Positions 52,431 through 61,490 of a stretch of DNA of 64,000 bases are shown piece by piece. Both the position numbers and the translations under genes were made by a program. Numbering within the stretch: the first letter of the stretch is position 1; each line of letters starts with the position of its first letter. Source of the DNA: an uncultured Holophagaceae bacterium (GTDB lineage Bacteria; Acidobacteriota; Holophagae; Holophagales; Holophagaceae); contig CAIZZF010000008.1 of assembly GCA_903937385.1 (NCBI GenBank), positions 310,001 through 374,000 of the forward strand, in the 5' to 3' direction. Under the pieces are notes generated by a model that saw only the letters and a list, made by a program, of their open reading frames with translations, made no database searches and was not told the DNA's origin.

Positions 52431-53147
52431 CTACGCCAGCCCCAGCCTCGCCTTGAAGGCGGGCGCGGCGCCTCGGCTCACTTCGAGCTCGACGTTGCCG
52501 GTGAGACGCACGAGGAGGCGGCCGGACTCGCCGGCACGCAGACCCACCACGGCCTCGGGGCGGATCAGCAGGTGGCGGTGCCCGCGCACGACGCGGTCGC
52601 CCAGGGCCTGCTCGGCCTCGGCCAGGGTCTTCCAGGTGGTACGCAGGGGCTCGCCCAAGAAGGCCCACACGGCGCCGTCCTCGAAGCTGAAGTGGGTGAT
52701 CTTCGCCAGGTCCGCCAGCACCAGGCCCTCGCCCGCCTTCACGGGAACACGGAAGGGACCCGCGGGCCGGGCCGGGTCGCGCTGGGCCGGGGCGCGCAGG
52801 CGTTGCAGGGTGGCGGCCAGCCGCTCGGCGGTGACGGGCTTCAACAGGTAGTCCGTGGCGGCCTGCTCGAAGGCCCGCACGGCGTGCTCGGCATAGGCCG
52901 TCACGAACACCACGGGAATCTCATGGGCCAGCTCCGCCGCCAGGTCCAGGCCCGTGAGCCCGGGCATCTGGATGTCGAGGAACAGCGCGTCCACGGGCTC
53001 GCCCTGGGCCAGCCACGCCAGCACCGAAGGGCCGTCCTCCAGCTCCGCCACAACCTCGCAGCCTGCCTCCCGCAGCAGCCGCGTCAGGCGACGGAGGTTG
53101 AAGGGCTCATCCTCGGCCACCAGCACGCGCAGGACCTGGCCGCTCAT
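52431..53147 (-). CDS. LytTR-family response regulator
   Basis: 238 residues. Receiver domain about 6-120 with AEDEPFNLRR, phospho-acceptor Asp58 in LFLDIQMPG, and KP at ATDYLLKPVTAE. The C-terminal LytTR DNA-binding domain (about 135-232) has FEDGAVWAFLGEPLRTTWKTL and LIRPEAVVGLRAGESGRLLV. Transcription factor of the LytR/AlgR class, controlled by the adjacent kinase. The start overlaps the kinase stop by 4 bp (ATGA). Its targets are unknown; the Spy-like gene at the head of the same operon is a natural candidate. Confidence 0.92.
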   Translation of the reverse strand: MSGQVLRVLVAEDEPFNLRRLTRLLREAGCEVVAELEDGPSVLAWLAQGEPVDALFLDIQMPGLTGLDLAAELAHEIPVVFVTAYAEHAVRAFEQAATDYLLKPVTAERLAATLQRLRAPAQRDPARPAGPFRVPVKAGEGLVLADLAKITHFSFEDGAVWAFLGEPLRTTWKTLAEAEQALGDRVVRGHRHLLIRPEAVVGLRAGESGRLLVRLTGNVELEVSRGAAPAFKARLGLA

Positions 53148-54280
53148 GCGGGCACCTCGAGCCTCAGCTCGGCGATGGTCCAGTCGCCCTCGCGGGTGAG
53201 CTGCAGCGCGTCCGCCGGAGCGCCCTGCAGGCGGAGCCGCTCGCGCAGGTTCTTCAGGCCGATGCCCGTGCCCTCGCCCGCCGCCGGGGCCGGCCCGGTG
53301 TTGGCGACACGCACCCGGAGCAGGTTGGCCTCCCGGGAGATGCGCACGTCCAGGCTGCCGCCACCCACGGCCACAGAGACGCCGTGCTTGAGGGCGTTCT
53401 CCACCAGGGGCTGCACCATCAAAGGCGGGATCTCCAGCGCGTCGAGGGCCTCGGGCCAGTCCCAGGTTTCCCGGAGGCGGTGCCCCAAACGGAGCCGCTC
53501 CAAAGCCAGATGGTGTTCCACCAGGCGGCGCTCATCGCCCAGGGGCGCCCGCAATCGGGAGCCGTGCTCCAGCAGGGCGCGCAGCAGGTCCGACAGGCTG
53601 ACCAGGGCGCGCTCTGCCGCCACGGGGTCCTCGCGCACCAGCTCCGTGAGGGCGCTGATGGCGTTGAACAGCACGTGGGGATTCATCTGGCCCTGCAGGG
53701 CCCGGGCCTTGGCCTCGTCCGCCGCCTGCTGCGCGGCCGTTGCCTGCAGTTCGGCCCGCTCGCGTCCCGCCAGAATCCAGCCCAGCAGCAGCCCGAAGGA
53801 GAAGTGCGCCAGGCCCAGCAGCCAGAGCCGGGGGTGGATCGCCAGCCAGCGAGCCTCCTCCGGGGGCGGGCGCAGGCCGCGGTGCATAGGGCCGCGCTCC
53901 ATCATGCTCATGCCTGGGCCCATGCCTGGCCCCATGCCGGGCACCATGCCCCGGCCGGGCAGCGCCTGGGGGGCGACCGCGCCCAGGAGCAGCAGAATGC
54001 CCAGGGTCAGCGCGGCCATCCAGGGCAGGGCCTGGGCGGCCCCGCGCAGCACGCCGGCCATGGGCGCTTCATCGCCGGTCCACTGCCAGGGCAGCGGCAC
54101 CAGCACCATGAAAAGCGCCACCCAGAGGACTGGCACCAGGGCCTCGACCAGGCCCGGCTCTGGGCCGCCCAGGAGCATCCGGGCGCCATTCCAGACCAGG
54201 CCGAACAGCAGTGCGGCGCCCCAGGTTCGGGGGCGCCGCAGCTGCTGGAAGGTGGTGTGCAGGACCGCAGAAGCGCGCAT
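53144..54280 (-). CDS. LytS/YehU-type sensor histidine kinase with periplasmic Met-rich loop
   Basis: 378 residues. Four transmembrane helices (about 21-38, 46-64, 84-104, 151-171) precede a His_kinase domain with phospho-acceptor His202 in QMNPHVLFNAI and an ATPase region (VQPLVENALKHGV, GTGIGLKNLRERL). By topology the loop between helices 3 and 4 (about 105-150) is periplasmic. Its part 111-132 has Met every few residues (GMVPGMGPGMGPGMSMMERG), a pattern seen in copper- and silver-binding proteins. The Spy-like protein next door has a similar Met/Gly/His tail, so the kinase may sense metal or metal-loaded Spy. That is inference. Start ATG 54280; SD weak. Confidence 0.9.
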   Translation of the reverse strand: MRASAVLHTTFQQLRRPRTWGAALLFGLVWNGARMLLGGPEPGLVEALVPVLWVALFMVLVPLPWQWTGDEAPMAGVLRGAAQALPWMAALTLGILLLLGAVAPQALPGRGMVPGMGPGMGPGMSMMERGPMHRGLRPPPEEARWLAIHPRLWLLGLAHFSFGLLLGWILAGRERAELQATAAQQAADEAKARALQGQMNPHVLFNAISALTELVREDPVAAERALVSLSDLLRALLEHGSRLRAPLGDERRLVEHHLALERLRLGHRLRETWDWPEALDALEIPPLMVQPLVENALKHGVSVAVGGGSLDVRISREANLLRVRVANTGPAPAAGEGTGIGLKNLRERLRLQGAPADALQLTREGDWTIAELRLEVPA

Positions 54281-54303
54281 GGACTGTCAGGATACCGGGC
54301 TCG

Positions 54304-54840
54304 TCAGGGCTTCGCGGGGGGGCAGTCGTGGCCCATCATGCCGGGGCCACCGGGGCCGCGCCCCATGCCCATGCCGCCCTTGCCATGACGGCCCATGCCA
54401 CGCTCGCCGCCAGGGCCCATGCCCCTGGGGCCCTTCTGGAACTTGGCCTTCTGCTCTGCGGTCAGGAGGGGCAGGATCTCCTGCTGCACGGCCCGGTGCT
54501 CGAGCATCATCTCGAACTGCGCTGCGGAGGCCTTGTCGTGCAGGGTCCGCAGAGCCTGGGCATCGGTGGCGGCATCCGCCATGGCGGTGCGCATGGCTTC
54601 GTGGGCGGCCTGGGCGGCCTCGCCCTTGGCCTTGATGGCGGCCTGGTGGCGCTCATGGATGGCCTTCACCTTGGTCTGCTGGTCCTCGGTGAGGTTCAGT
54701 CCCCGGAGACCGGGGCCCTGCTGGGCGCCGGGGCCACGGCCAGGAGCACAGCCAGGGCCACGGCCTTGGGCTGAAAGGGATGCGCCGATGGCCAGCATGG
54801 CCACGGTGAGGGCGGCAAAGCGAAGGGGGTGGGTGCTCAT
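54304..54840 (-). CDS. Spy/CpxP-like periplasmic protein with Met/Gly-rich tail
   Basis: 178 residues, signal peptide MSTHPLRFAALTVAMLAIGA ending near residue 24 (SLSAQ). Two LTxxQ-type motifs, LTEDQ (50-54) and LTAEQ (126-130), and the intervening helices match the Spy/CpxP family of periplasmic chaperone or stress proteins. The C-terminus (139-171) is Gly/Met/His-rich (GMGRHGKGGMGMGRGPGG) with single Cys at 31 and 173, resembling metal-binding tails such as those of CusF- or ZraP-like proteins. It begins the operon with the kinase 23 bp downstream. Start ATG 54840 has AGGAG upstream. Metal binding is inferred from composition. Confidence 0.87.
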   Translation of the reverse strand: MSTHPLRFAALTVAMLAIGASLSAQGRGPGCAPGRGPGAQQGPGLRGLNLTEDQQTKVKAIHERHQAAIKAKGEAAQAAHEAMRTAMADAATDAQALRTLHDKASAAQFEMMLEHRAVQQEILPLLTAEQKAKFQKGPRGMGPGGERGMGRHGKGGMGMGRGPGGPGMMGHDCPPAKP

Positions 54841-54997
54841 GGGTGACTCCTGGGTGGGGGGCGGGCTGTCCGTCCACACCAGGAGATACCCCTTCGCAGG
54901 GTTTGGTGCACCCGGCTCGATGGATGACACCTGCGGGGCATCGAATGACAGCCGCGGGGGGACGAATGGCGGCCCTTCCCGGGGGTTTCCGGGCCGG

Positions 54998-55978
54998 TCA
55001 GTTGCTCCGGAGGCGGCGGCGGCCGAGGGCGGCAATCTCAGCGGGCAGCGGATAGAGGGAGGCTTGGGTCACGGCGGTCTGCCCCTGCTGGGAGAGCACG
55101 TACTGCAGGAACTCCGAGATCTGCGGCGGCAGCGCCTTGCCGGGTTCCCGGTTGAGATAGAAGTAGTAGGTCCGGGAGAGGGGGTACTTGCCCGTGACCA
55201 CGTTCTCCTGGTTTGGGGGAACCGGCTCCTTGGCCTGCAGGGGCGTCACGGCCAGGATCTTGTTCCGGGACAGCCAGCTGGAGAGGGTGGAGATCCCGAT
55301 CCCGGAAGCATCCGTCATCACCGCCTCCGCGATGCCCGGCCAGTCCACCCGGTCAATGATGCTGGTCTTGTACTTGCCCTTCAGCATGACGACATCTCGG
55401 ATGAGGGGCCTGGCAGCGGTGCCTTCTGCCCGCATGTAGGCCCGGATGGGCCGCTTGGTGAAGTCGCCCCGCACGCCCAGGTCGCCCCAGGTATCCACGG
55501 GAATGTCCGTCCGGTAGCCAGCATTGTGCGTGGTGGAATAGACGGCGTCCAGCTGGTCCATGCCAATGTCCCGGATGGGATTGGCCGGGTTCACGAACAC
55601 GATGAAGGCGTCGTAGCAGACGACGAGTTTGGTGGCGGGGTAGCCATACTTCTTCTCGAAGGCCTGATACTCCTCCACCGTCATCTCACGGGGCAGGTGG
55701 ATCAGGGACACGGTGCCGTCCATGAGGGCCTTGAGGGAGACGGAAGTCAGGGTCTGGGTCACCTTGAACTTGGCCTGAGGCTGCTGGGTCAGGAACCCGA
55801 GCTTCCACTCATCCCAGACATCCGTCAGGGCATCGGAACCCACGCACTCGATGACAGTGTCCACGGCCTGGGCAGGCGTATACGAAGGCAGGCCAGAGTC
55901 TACCTTGGCGGCGTACTGGACGACCCCCTGGCCAAGGAGCAGGGTGCTGATCGCTAGCGCAAAGAGGAAGGGACGCAT
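54998..55978 (-). CDS. PstS-like phosphate/anion-binding protein
   Basis: 326 residues with signal peptide MRPFLFALAISTLLLGQG. The mature part follows the PBP-like (PstS/PF12849) family: ECVGSDALTDVWDEW, SLKALMDGTVSLIHLPREMT and ASGIGISTLSSW, with a closing lobe near YFYLNREPGKALPPQISEFL. The family binds phosphate or related anions in the periplasm for an ABC importer. No pstC, pstA or pstB gene lies nearby, so it may work with a distant system or act as a solo binding protein. SD GGGAG lies before ATG 55978. It is probably monocistronic. Confidence 0.82.
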   Translation of the reverse strand: MRPFLFALAISTLLLGQGVVQYAAKVDSGLPSYTPAQAVDTVIECVGSDALTDVWDEWKLGFLTQQPQAKFKVTQTLTSVSLKALMDGTVSLIHLPREMTVEEYQAFEKKYGYPATKLVVCYDAFIVFVNPANPIRDIGMDQLDAVYSTTHNAGYRTDIPVDTWGDLGVRGDFTKRPIRAYMRAEGTAARPLIRDVVMLKGKYKTSIIDRVDWPGIAEAVMTDASGIGISTLSSWLSRNKILAVTPLQAKEPVPPNQENVVTGKYPLSRTYYFYLNREPGKALPPQISEFLQYVLSQQGQTAVTQASLYPLPAEIAALGRRRLRSN

Positions 55979-56130
55979 GGGGACTCCCGATCGAGGCTTA
56001 CCTGGGGGGACTCAACGAGAAGCGGATAGGTGGTTTCCCATACTAACCTTCCGTCCAGGCCACGCGCATTTCAAGGAGCCTTGGGCTCACGAAACAAACT
56101 AGTCCGAAACGTCTAGAAAAAAGCCCGTGA

Positions 56131-56604
56131 CTACTCTTCCTCCGTCTCGCCGATGTCTTCGGGGATCCCCTCCCAGCGCTGGTGGGCCTGGAATCCCGGC
56201 TCTTCCAGCCGGGCCAGGAAGGCCGTCATGCGCGGTCCCCAGGAGGACCCCGCCACGGCGCCCTCGGGCACATGGGGCAGCAGCTCGGCGGGCGCGTCCT
56301 CAAGGCAGAGCTGGGTGAGCACCAGGCTCTGCCGGTAGCTCTCGCCCACGGGAGTGAGGTTGGCGGACAGGGTCTCGAGGATCTCTTCGAGGGGGGCTTC
56401 CTCGGAAAGACCTTCCGTGGCCGCCCCCAGCACCTCGACGGTCTTGAGCCGCGCCGTCAGGAGCTTCAGGTGCAGGCGTTCCAGGTCCCGCCGGGCCGCC
56501 CCGGAGGCCAGGGCATGGGCCGCATCTTCAAGGTGCGGGTGCAGTTTCCGGAACAGGAGGGAGAGGGCTGTCTCGGCGGGGGTCATCGGGTGGGTCGCGT
56601 CCAT
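56131..56604 (-). CDS. Hypothetical protein
   Basis: 157 residues, Leu/Ala/Glu-rich and predicted largely helical. It begins MDATHPMTPAETALSLLFRK. No motif, signal or membrane segment is recognised; the C-terminus is acidic (GIPEDIGETEEE). It is divergent from the Hpt protein at 56675, sharing a 70-bp upstream region, so the two may be co-regulated. Homologues would be needed to say more. Confidence 0.65.
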   Translation of the reverse strand: MDATHPMTPAETALSLLFRKLHPHLEDAAHALASGAARRDLERLHLKLLTARLKTVEVLGAATEGLSEEAPLEEILETLSANLTPVGESYRQSLVLTQLCLEDAPAELLPHVPEGAVAGSSWGPRMTAFLARLEEPGFQAHQRWEGIPEDIGETEEE

Positions 56605-56674
56605 GATCCCAGCCTACTGCATCCTGTTGGACGAATGGACCCGCCTGCCTCAGCATGGGGGGCAGGAGTCTCCC

Positions 56675-57055
56675 ATGTCGCCCTCGGATCTGCTGGACCT
56701 CACCACCCTCCAGAACCTGGTGGAATTGGATGACGGCGGCCACACACTCCTCGAAGAGATGCTGGAGATCTTCCGGGATGACACCCCGCGCCGCATCCAG
56801 GACATCCTCACCGCCGCCGCCAAGGGCGACGCCGAGGAGCTCTCCCGCGCCGCCCACGCCCTGAAGGGCGGTGCCGGAGCCCTCGGCGCGAAGGCCTTGC
56901 GCTACCTGGCCGCGGACCTCGAGGCCCTGGGCCGGGATGGCTCCGCCGATGCGGGCCCGGACCTGGATGCCCGGCTGGAGGCCTGCTTCCAGGCCTCCCA
57001 GGAAGCCCTCCAGGCCTATCTCACCGTCCTCAAGCAGAAACCCGCCGAGAGCTGA
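56675..57055 (+). CDS. Hpt-domain phosphotransfer protein
   Basis: 126 residues, one complete histidine-phosphotransfer domain. The phospho-His is His61 in AAHALKGGAGALGA, the standard H-x-L-K-G site. It lacks any kinase or receiver part, so it should shuttle phosphate between a kinase and regulator located elsewhere; no partner gene is adjacent. SD GGCAGGAG lies 7 bp upstream of ATG 56675. Its stop is one base from the convergent lytic transglycosylase stop. Confidence 0.88.
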   Translation: MSPSDLLDLTTLQNLVELDDGGHTLLEEMLEIFRDDTPRRIQDILTAAAKGDAEELSRAAHALKGGAGALGAKALRYLAADLEALGRDGSADAGPDLDARLEACFQASQEALQAYLTVLKQKPAES

Positions 57056-57056
57056 C

Positions 57057-57896
57057 TCAGGGCGCCCCGTAGGGCTTCACGCCGGGGGTGCCCTTGGGTG
57101 GGGGCTGGTCGCTGATCTGGATGCGGCCGTTGGCGTCCGTCCACTGGTAGATCCGGCTGGCGGCCTGCTGCTGGGGGGTCGGCTCGGGCACGGCCTTCTC
57201 GTCATCCACCTTGAAGCCGCCCCGGCCCTTCTGCAGGAGGGCCATGCTGCCCGCCAGCTTGGGATCCGGCTGCACGGCCTTGCGGCGGTAGAGGTCCAGC
57301 ACCCGGGGCACGTAGGCCTGGGTCTCGCGGAAAGGGGGGATGCCCTTGTGCCGGTTCACGGCGCCCTCCCCCGCGTTGTAGGCCGCCACGACCTTCGTGA
57401 GGTCGCCCTCGTAGTAGGTGTGGAGCCACTTCAGGTACTTCACTCCGCCGTTGATGTTCTGGCGGGGATCGAAGGGATCCAGGACCCCGAAGCGCTGCGC
57501 TGTGGAAGGCATGAGCTGCATGAGGCCCAGGGCCCCGGCCCGGGAGCGGGCCCGGTAGTTGAAGGCACTCTCGGCCTGGATGATGGCCCGGGCCAGGTGG
57601 GTGTCCACGCCTTCCACCGACGAGATTTCGTCCACCAGGGCGATGAGCTCTGGGCTGCGGAGGGCCTTGGCCATTTCGGCCGGCGTCACCGCGAGGCGGA
57701 CCTTGCCGACCCCGACACTCTTGAGCACCAGACCCTGGCCCTTCATGTAGCTGGGCGGCAGGTTGTTGATGATCAGCCCGCCCTGCTTGTCGTAGTAGGT
57801 ATAGAGGTAGGTGTTGCCAGGCTTCGCGGCAGACCTCGGCGACCCGGCGAGGAGCGTCAGGGCGGCCAAGGGAAGGATCAGGGCGAGGCGAAACAT
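57057..57896 (-). CDS. Lytic transglycosylase with DUF4124-like segments at both ends
   Basis: 279 residues with signal peptide MFRLALILPLAALTLLAGSP. The SLT domain (about 95-205) contains the catalytic Glu109 in AIIQAESAFNYRARS, then GALGLMQLMPSTAQRFGV and AAYNAGEGAV, all typical of peptidoglycan-cleaving transglycosylases. A short DUF4124-like segment (YLYTYYDKQGGLIINNLPP) precedes the domain and another (RIYQWTDANGRIQISDQPPP) ends the protein, an uncommon doubling. The start at 57896 gives the signal peptide; upstream residues in frame do not. Acts in the periplasm on murein strands. Confidence 0.9.
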   Translation of the reverse strand: MFRLALILPLAALTLLAGSPRSAAKPGNTYLYTYYDKQGGLIINNLPPSYMKGQGLVLKSVGVGKVRLAVTPAEMAKALRSPELIALVDEISSVEGVDTHLARAIIQAESAFNYRARSRAGALGLMQLMPSTAQRFGVLDPFDPRQNINGGVKYLKWLHTYYEGDLTKVVAAYNAGEGAVNRHKGIPPFRETQAYVPRVLDLYRRKAVQPDPKLAGSMALLQKGRGGFKVDDEKAVPEPTPQQQAASRIYQWTDANGRIQISDQPPPKGTPGVKPYGAP

Positions 57897-57966
57897 GCGG
57901 AGTACATGATACGCCGGGGAGGGTTGAGGTTCACCGAGCGGCGTGCGTGGCATAGGTCCACGTGGC

Positions 57967-60900
57967 TTACATGTTTCTCCGGTACTGCCCGCCCACCTCG
58001 TAGAGGGCCTGGCTGATCTGGCCCAGGCTGCAGACCTTGGCGGCGTTCAGCAGCTCCTCGAAGAGGTTGCCACCGGCGCGGGCCACTTCCTTGAGGCGCA
58101 GGAGGGCCGCCGGGGCCACATCGGCATTCCGGGCGTGGAAGGCCGCCAGGTTGTCGATCTGCTGCTGCTTCTCGGCCTCGGTGCTGCGGATCAGCTCCGG
58201 AGCGCCCAGCTCGGGGGGCTGGGGATTCAGGAAGGTGTTCACGCCGACGATGGGCAGCTCCCCGCTGTGCTTGAGGTGCTCGTAGTGCATGGACTCTTCC
58301 TGGATCTTGCCGCGCTGATACATGGTCTCCATGGCGCCCAGCACGCCGCCGCGGTCGCTGATGCGACGGAACTCGGCCAGCACAGCCTCCTCCACCAGCT
58401 CCGTGAGCTGCTCGATGAGGAAGGCGCCCTGCTGCGGGTTCTCGTTCTTCGCCTGGCCCAGCTCGCGGTTGATGATGAGCTGGATGGCGATGGCCCGGCG
58501 CACGCTCTCTTCGGTCGGCGTCGTGATGGCCTCGTCGTAGGCGTTGGTGTGCAGGCTGTTGCAGTTGTCATAGATGGCGTAGAGGGCCTGCAGGGTCGTG
58601 CGGATGTCGTTGAAGTCGATCTCCTGGGCGTGCAGGGAGCGGCCGCTGGTCTGGATGTGGTACTTGAGCTTCTGGCTGCGGTCGTTGGCGCCGTACTTCT
58701 CCTTCATGGCGATCGCCCAGATGCGGCGTGCCACGCGGCCGATGACACTATATTCCGCGTCGAGGCCGTTGCTGAAGAAGAAGCTGAGGTTCGGCGCAAA
58801 GTCGTCGATGTGCATGCCCCGGGAGAGGTAGTACTCGACGAAGGTGAAGCCGTTGGCCAGTGTGAAGGCCAGCTGGCTGATGGGGTTCGCGCCGGCCTCG
58901 GCGATGTGGTAGCCGCTGATGCTCACGGAGTAGAAGTTGCGAATCTTCTCCTCGATGAAGGTGGACTGGATGTCGCCCATGACCTTGAGGCTGAACTCCG
59001 TGCTGAAGATGCAGGTGTTCTGGGCCTGGTCTTCCTTGAGGATGTCGGCCTGCACCGTGCCGCGCACGGTCTGGAGGGCCTCCATGCGCAGCTTGGCGTA
59101 GACCTCCGGCGGCAGCACCTCGTCGGCGGTGGCGCCCAGCAGGGCGAGACCAAGGCCGAGGTTCCCCTCGGGCATCGTCTCCCCGTAGCGCGGGCGGGCC
59201 ATGCCCTTGGCCTTGTACTTGGCGTCGATCTTGGCCTGGGCGGCCTCCAGCTGGCCGTGCTCCGCCAGCCAGGCCTCGGCGCGCTGGTCGATGGCCGCGT
59301 TCAGGAAGAAGGCCAGCACCGTGGGGGCGGGGCCGTTCACGGTCATGCTCACGCTGGAGGAGGGGCAGAGCAGGTCGAAGCCCGAGTAGAGCTTCTTCGC
59401 GTCGTCCACGGTGCACACCGAGACGCCGCTGTTGCCGATTTTGCCGTAGATGTCGGGGCGGACATGGGGGTCCTCACCATAGAGGGTCACGCTGTCGAAG
59501 GCGGTGCTGAGCCGCACGGCGGGCTGGCCCTTGCTCACGAAGTGGAACCGCTTGTTGGTCCGCTCGGGTGTGCCCTCGCCCGCGAACATGCGGGTCGGAT
59601 CCTCGCCCACCCGCTTGTACTCGAAGACGCCGGAGACGTAGGGGAAGAAGCCGGGCAGGTTCTCCAGCAGCTGCCAGCGCAGCAGCTCACCCCAGCCCGA
59701 GTAGGACGGCAGGGCCACCTTGGGGATCATGGAGCCACTGAGGGACGCCGTGTAGTTGGCGGTGCGGATCTCGCGGCCACGCACCACGTAGACATTCTCG
59801 GGCTCGGTGTAGCTGCGCTTGACCTCGGCCCAGTCGTGGATGAGGCGGCGGCTCTCGCCGTGCAGCTCGCCCAGGTGCTCCTGGTAGCGCTGTCGGAGCA
59901 GGAGCACGGCGGCCCCCTGGTCGCCCTCGCCGGGTTCCACCAGGTGGATGGCGTCGTAGAAGGCGCCGGCGGCCGGCACCTTGTCGCCCAGGGCGCGGAG
60001 GCTGGCCCAGAGGGCGTGGCAGAGCTCTGCGGTCTCGGCCTGCCGGCGGGCCCAGGCCTTGTAGCCCTGAACGGTGTCGGCGATCTCGGCCAGGTAGCGC
60101 ACGCGCTCCGGGGGGATGATGGCCGAGCGGCGGGGGTTGCCGGGTGCGGCCTCGAGCCGGGGCACCCAGTCCACGCTGGTCTTGGTGGCGATGGCCTTCA
60201 CCAGGTTCACGAAGAGCCAGTTGGTGGCGGGATCGTTGAACTGGCTGGCGCAGGTGGCATAGACGGGCATGTCATCGGCGGGCTCGGAGAAGCGCTTGTG
60301 GGCCCGCTGGTACTGCTTGCGCACGTCGCGCAGGGCATCCTCGGCGCCGCGCTTGTCGGCCTTGTTCAGCACCACCACATCGGCGAAGTCCAGCATGTCG
60401 ATCTTCTCGAGCTGGCTGGCGGCGCCGTATTCCGGCGTCATCACATACATGGCCAGATCCACCAGGTCCGCGATCTCGCTGTCGCTCTGGCCGATGCCCG
60501 CGGTCTCCACGATCACCAGGTCGTAGCCCGCGTCCTTGGCGGCCAGGATGCTGGCGGCCAGGGCCTCGCTGGTCGCCCGGTGGGCGGCGCTGCGGGTGGC
60601 AAGGCTGCGCATGAACACGCGGTCTCGCAGCTCCGGATGGTAGAGCGTGTTCATGCGGATGCGGTCACCCAGCAGGGCGCCGCCGGTCTTGCGCTTGGAG
60701 GGGTCCACGCTGAGCACCGCCACCTGCATGTCTGGGAAGTCCACCAGGAAGCGGCGCAGCAGCTCATCGATGAGCGAGGACTTGCCGGCGCCGCCCGTGC
60801 CGGTGATGCCGAGGACCGGGATGGTCCGGGTGGGCTGACTCGGGGGCGTGGCCACGGCCTCGCCGAGCTCGATCTGGGTGATCCGCCGGGCCAGGGTGTG

Positions 60901-61389
60901 GAACTCGGGCGTGGTCCGGGGATCCACGTCGCAGCGCTGCACCATGTCGTCGATCATGCCCTGGAGGCCCATGTGGCGGCCGTCCTCGGGGCTGTAGATC
61001 CGCGCGACGCCGTAGGCCTGCAGCTCCTGGATCTCCTCCGGGGAGATGACGCCGCCGCCGCCGCCGAAGATCTGGATGTGGCCAGCGCCGCGCTCGCGCA
61101 GCAGGTCCACCATGTACTTGAAGTACTCCACGTGGCCGCCCTGGTAGCTGGAGAGGGCGATGCCCTGGGCATCTTCCTGGATGGCGGTGTCGACGATGTC
61201 CTGCACGGCGCGGTTGTGGCCCAGGTGGATGACCTCGCAGCCGGTGGCCTGCAGGATGCGTCGCATGATGTTGATGCTGGCGTCGTGGCCGTCGAAGAGG
61301 CTGGCGGCAGTGACGAAGCGCACCTTGTGCTTCGGGACATAGCCCTCCCGGGGGAGAGACTCGAGCTCGGGTACGGCAGGCGTGGGCAT
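57967..61389 (-). CDS. icmF: Fused isobutyryl-CoA mutase
   Basis: 1140 residues. Adenosylcobalamin enzyme that interconverts isobutyryl-CoA and n-butyryl-CoA; some IcmF also act on isovaleryl/pivalyl-CoA. Domain order: B12-binding domain (about 22-150) with DGHDASIN (His35 as cobalt ligand) and [11 protein letters not shown]-protein chaperone with P-loop GTGGAGKSS (Lys203) and [12 protein letters not shown]; linker; and large mutase domain (about 560-1130) with [18 protein letters not shown]. The order matches IcmF, not methylmalonyl-CoA mutase. The substrate-deciding residues were not aligned, so isobutyryl specificity rests on architecture. AAGGGGGG precedes ATG 61389. No cobalamin riboswitch is evident. 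With the acyl-CoA operon it supports branched-chain acyl-CoA catabolism. Confidence 0.93.
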   Translation of the reverse strand: MPTPAVPELESLPREGYVPKHKVRFVTAASLFDGHDASINIMRRILQATGCEVIHLGHNRAVQDIVDTAIQEDAQGIALSSYQGGHVEYFKYMVDLLRERGAGHIQIFGGGGGVISPEEIQELQAYGVARIYSPEDGRHMGLQGMIDDMVQRCDVDPRTTPEFHTLARRITQIELGEAVATPPSQPTRTIPVLGITGTGGAGKSSLIDELLRRFLVDFPDMQVAVLSVDPSKRKTGGALLGDRIRMNTLYHPELRDRVFMRSLATRSAAHRATSEALAASILAAKDAGYDLVIVETAGIGQSDSEIADLVDLAMYVMTPEYGAASQLEKIDMLDFADVVVLNKADKRGAEDALRDVRKQYQRAHKRFSEPADDMPVYATCASQFNDPATNWLFVNLVKAIATKTSVDWVPRLEAAPGNPRRSAIIPPERVRYLAEIADTVQGYKAWARRQAETAELCHALWASLRALGDKVPAAGAFYDAIHLVEPGEGDQGAAVLLLRQRYQEHLGELHGESRRLIHDWAEVKRSYTEPENVYVVRGREIRTANYTASLSGSMIPKVALPSYSGWGELLRWQLLENLPGFFPYVSGVFEYKRVGEDPTRMFAGEGTPERTNKRFHFVSKGQPAVRLSTAFDSVTLYGEDPHVRPDIYGKIGNSGVSVCTVDDAKKLYSGFDLLCPSSSVSMTVNGPAPTVLAFFLNAAIDQRAEAWLAEHGQLEAAQAKIDAKYKAKGMARPRYGETMPEGNLGLGLALLGATADEVLPPEVYAKLRMEALQTVRGTVQADILKEDQAQNTCIFSTEFSLKVMGDIQSTFIEEKIRNFYSVSISGYHIAEAGANPISQLAFTLANGFTFVEYYLSRGMHIDDFAPNLSFFFSNGLDAEYSVIGRVARRIWAIAMKEKYGANDRSQKLKYHIQTSGRSLHAQEIDFNDIRTTLQALYAIYDNCNSLHTNAYDEAITTPTEESVRRAIAIQLIINRELGQAKNENPQQGAFLIEQLTELVEEAVLAEFRRISDRGGVLGAMETMYQRGKIQEESMHYEHLKHSGELPIVGVNTFLNPQPPELGAPELIRSTEAEKQQQIDNLAAFHARNADVAPAALLRLKEVARAGGNLFEELLNAAKVCSLGQISQALYEVGGQYRRNM

Positions 61390-61490
61390 GGATTCCCCCC
61401 TTATCGGACGAACCCCTAGTCTAACGGCCATCGGCTCCAGTATGAGCTTCTGTTCATTGGAGTTTCAGAGCGTCTGACAGTGCCCTGAAG

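Noticed and set aside
57943-61419. 1158-codon plus-strand frame opposite icmF
   Set aside because: Same artefact: no start context and no domains, while icmF is fully recognisable on the other strand.
61390-61490. Cobalamin riboswitch before icmF
   Set aside because: The spacer is about 100 bp and has no recognisable B12-box (GCCACTG-like) sequence.
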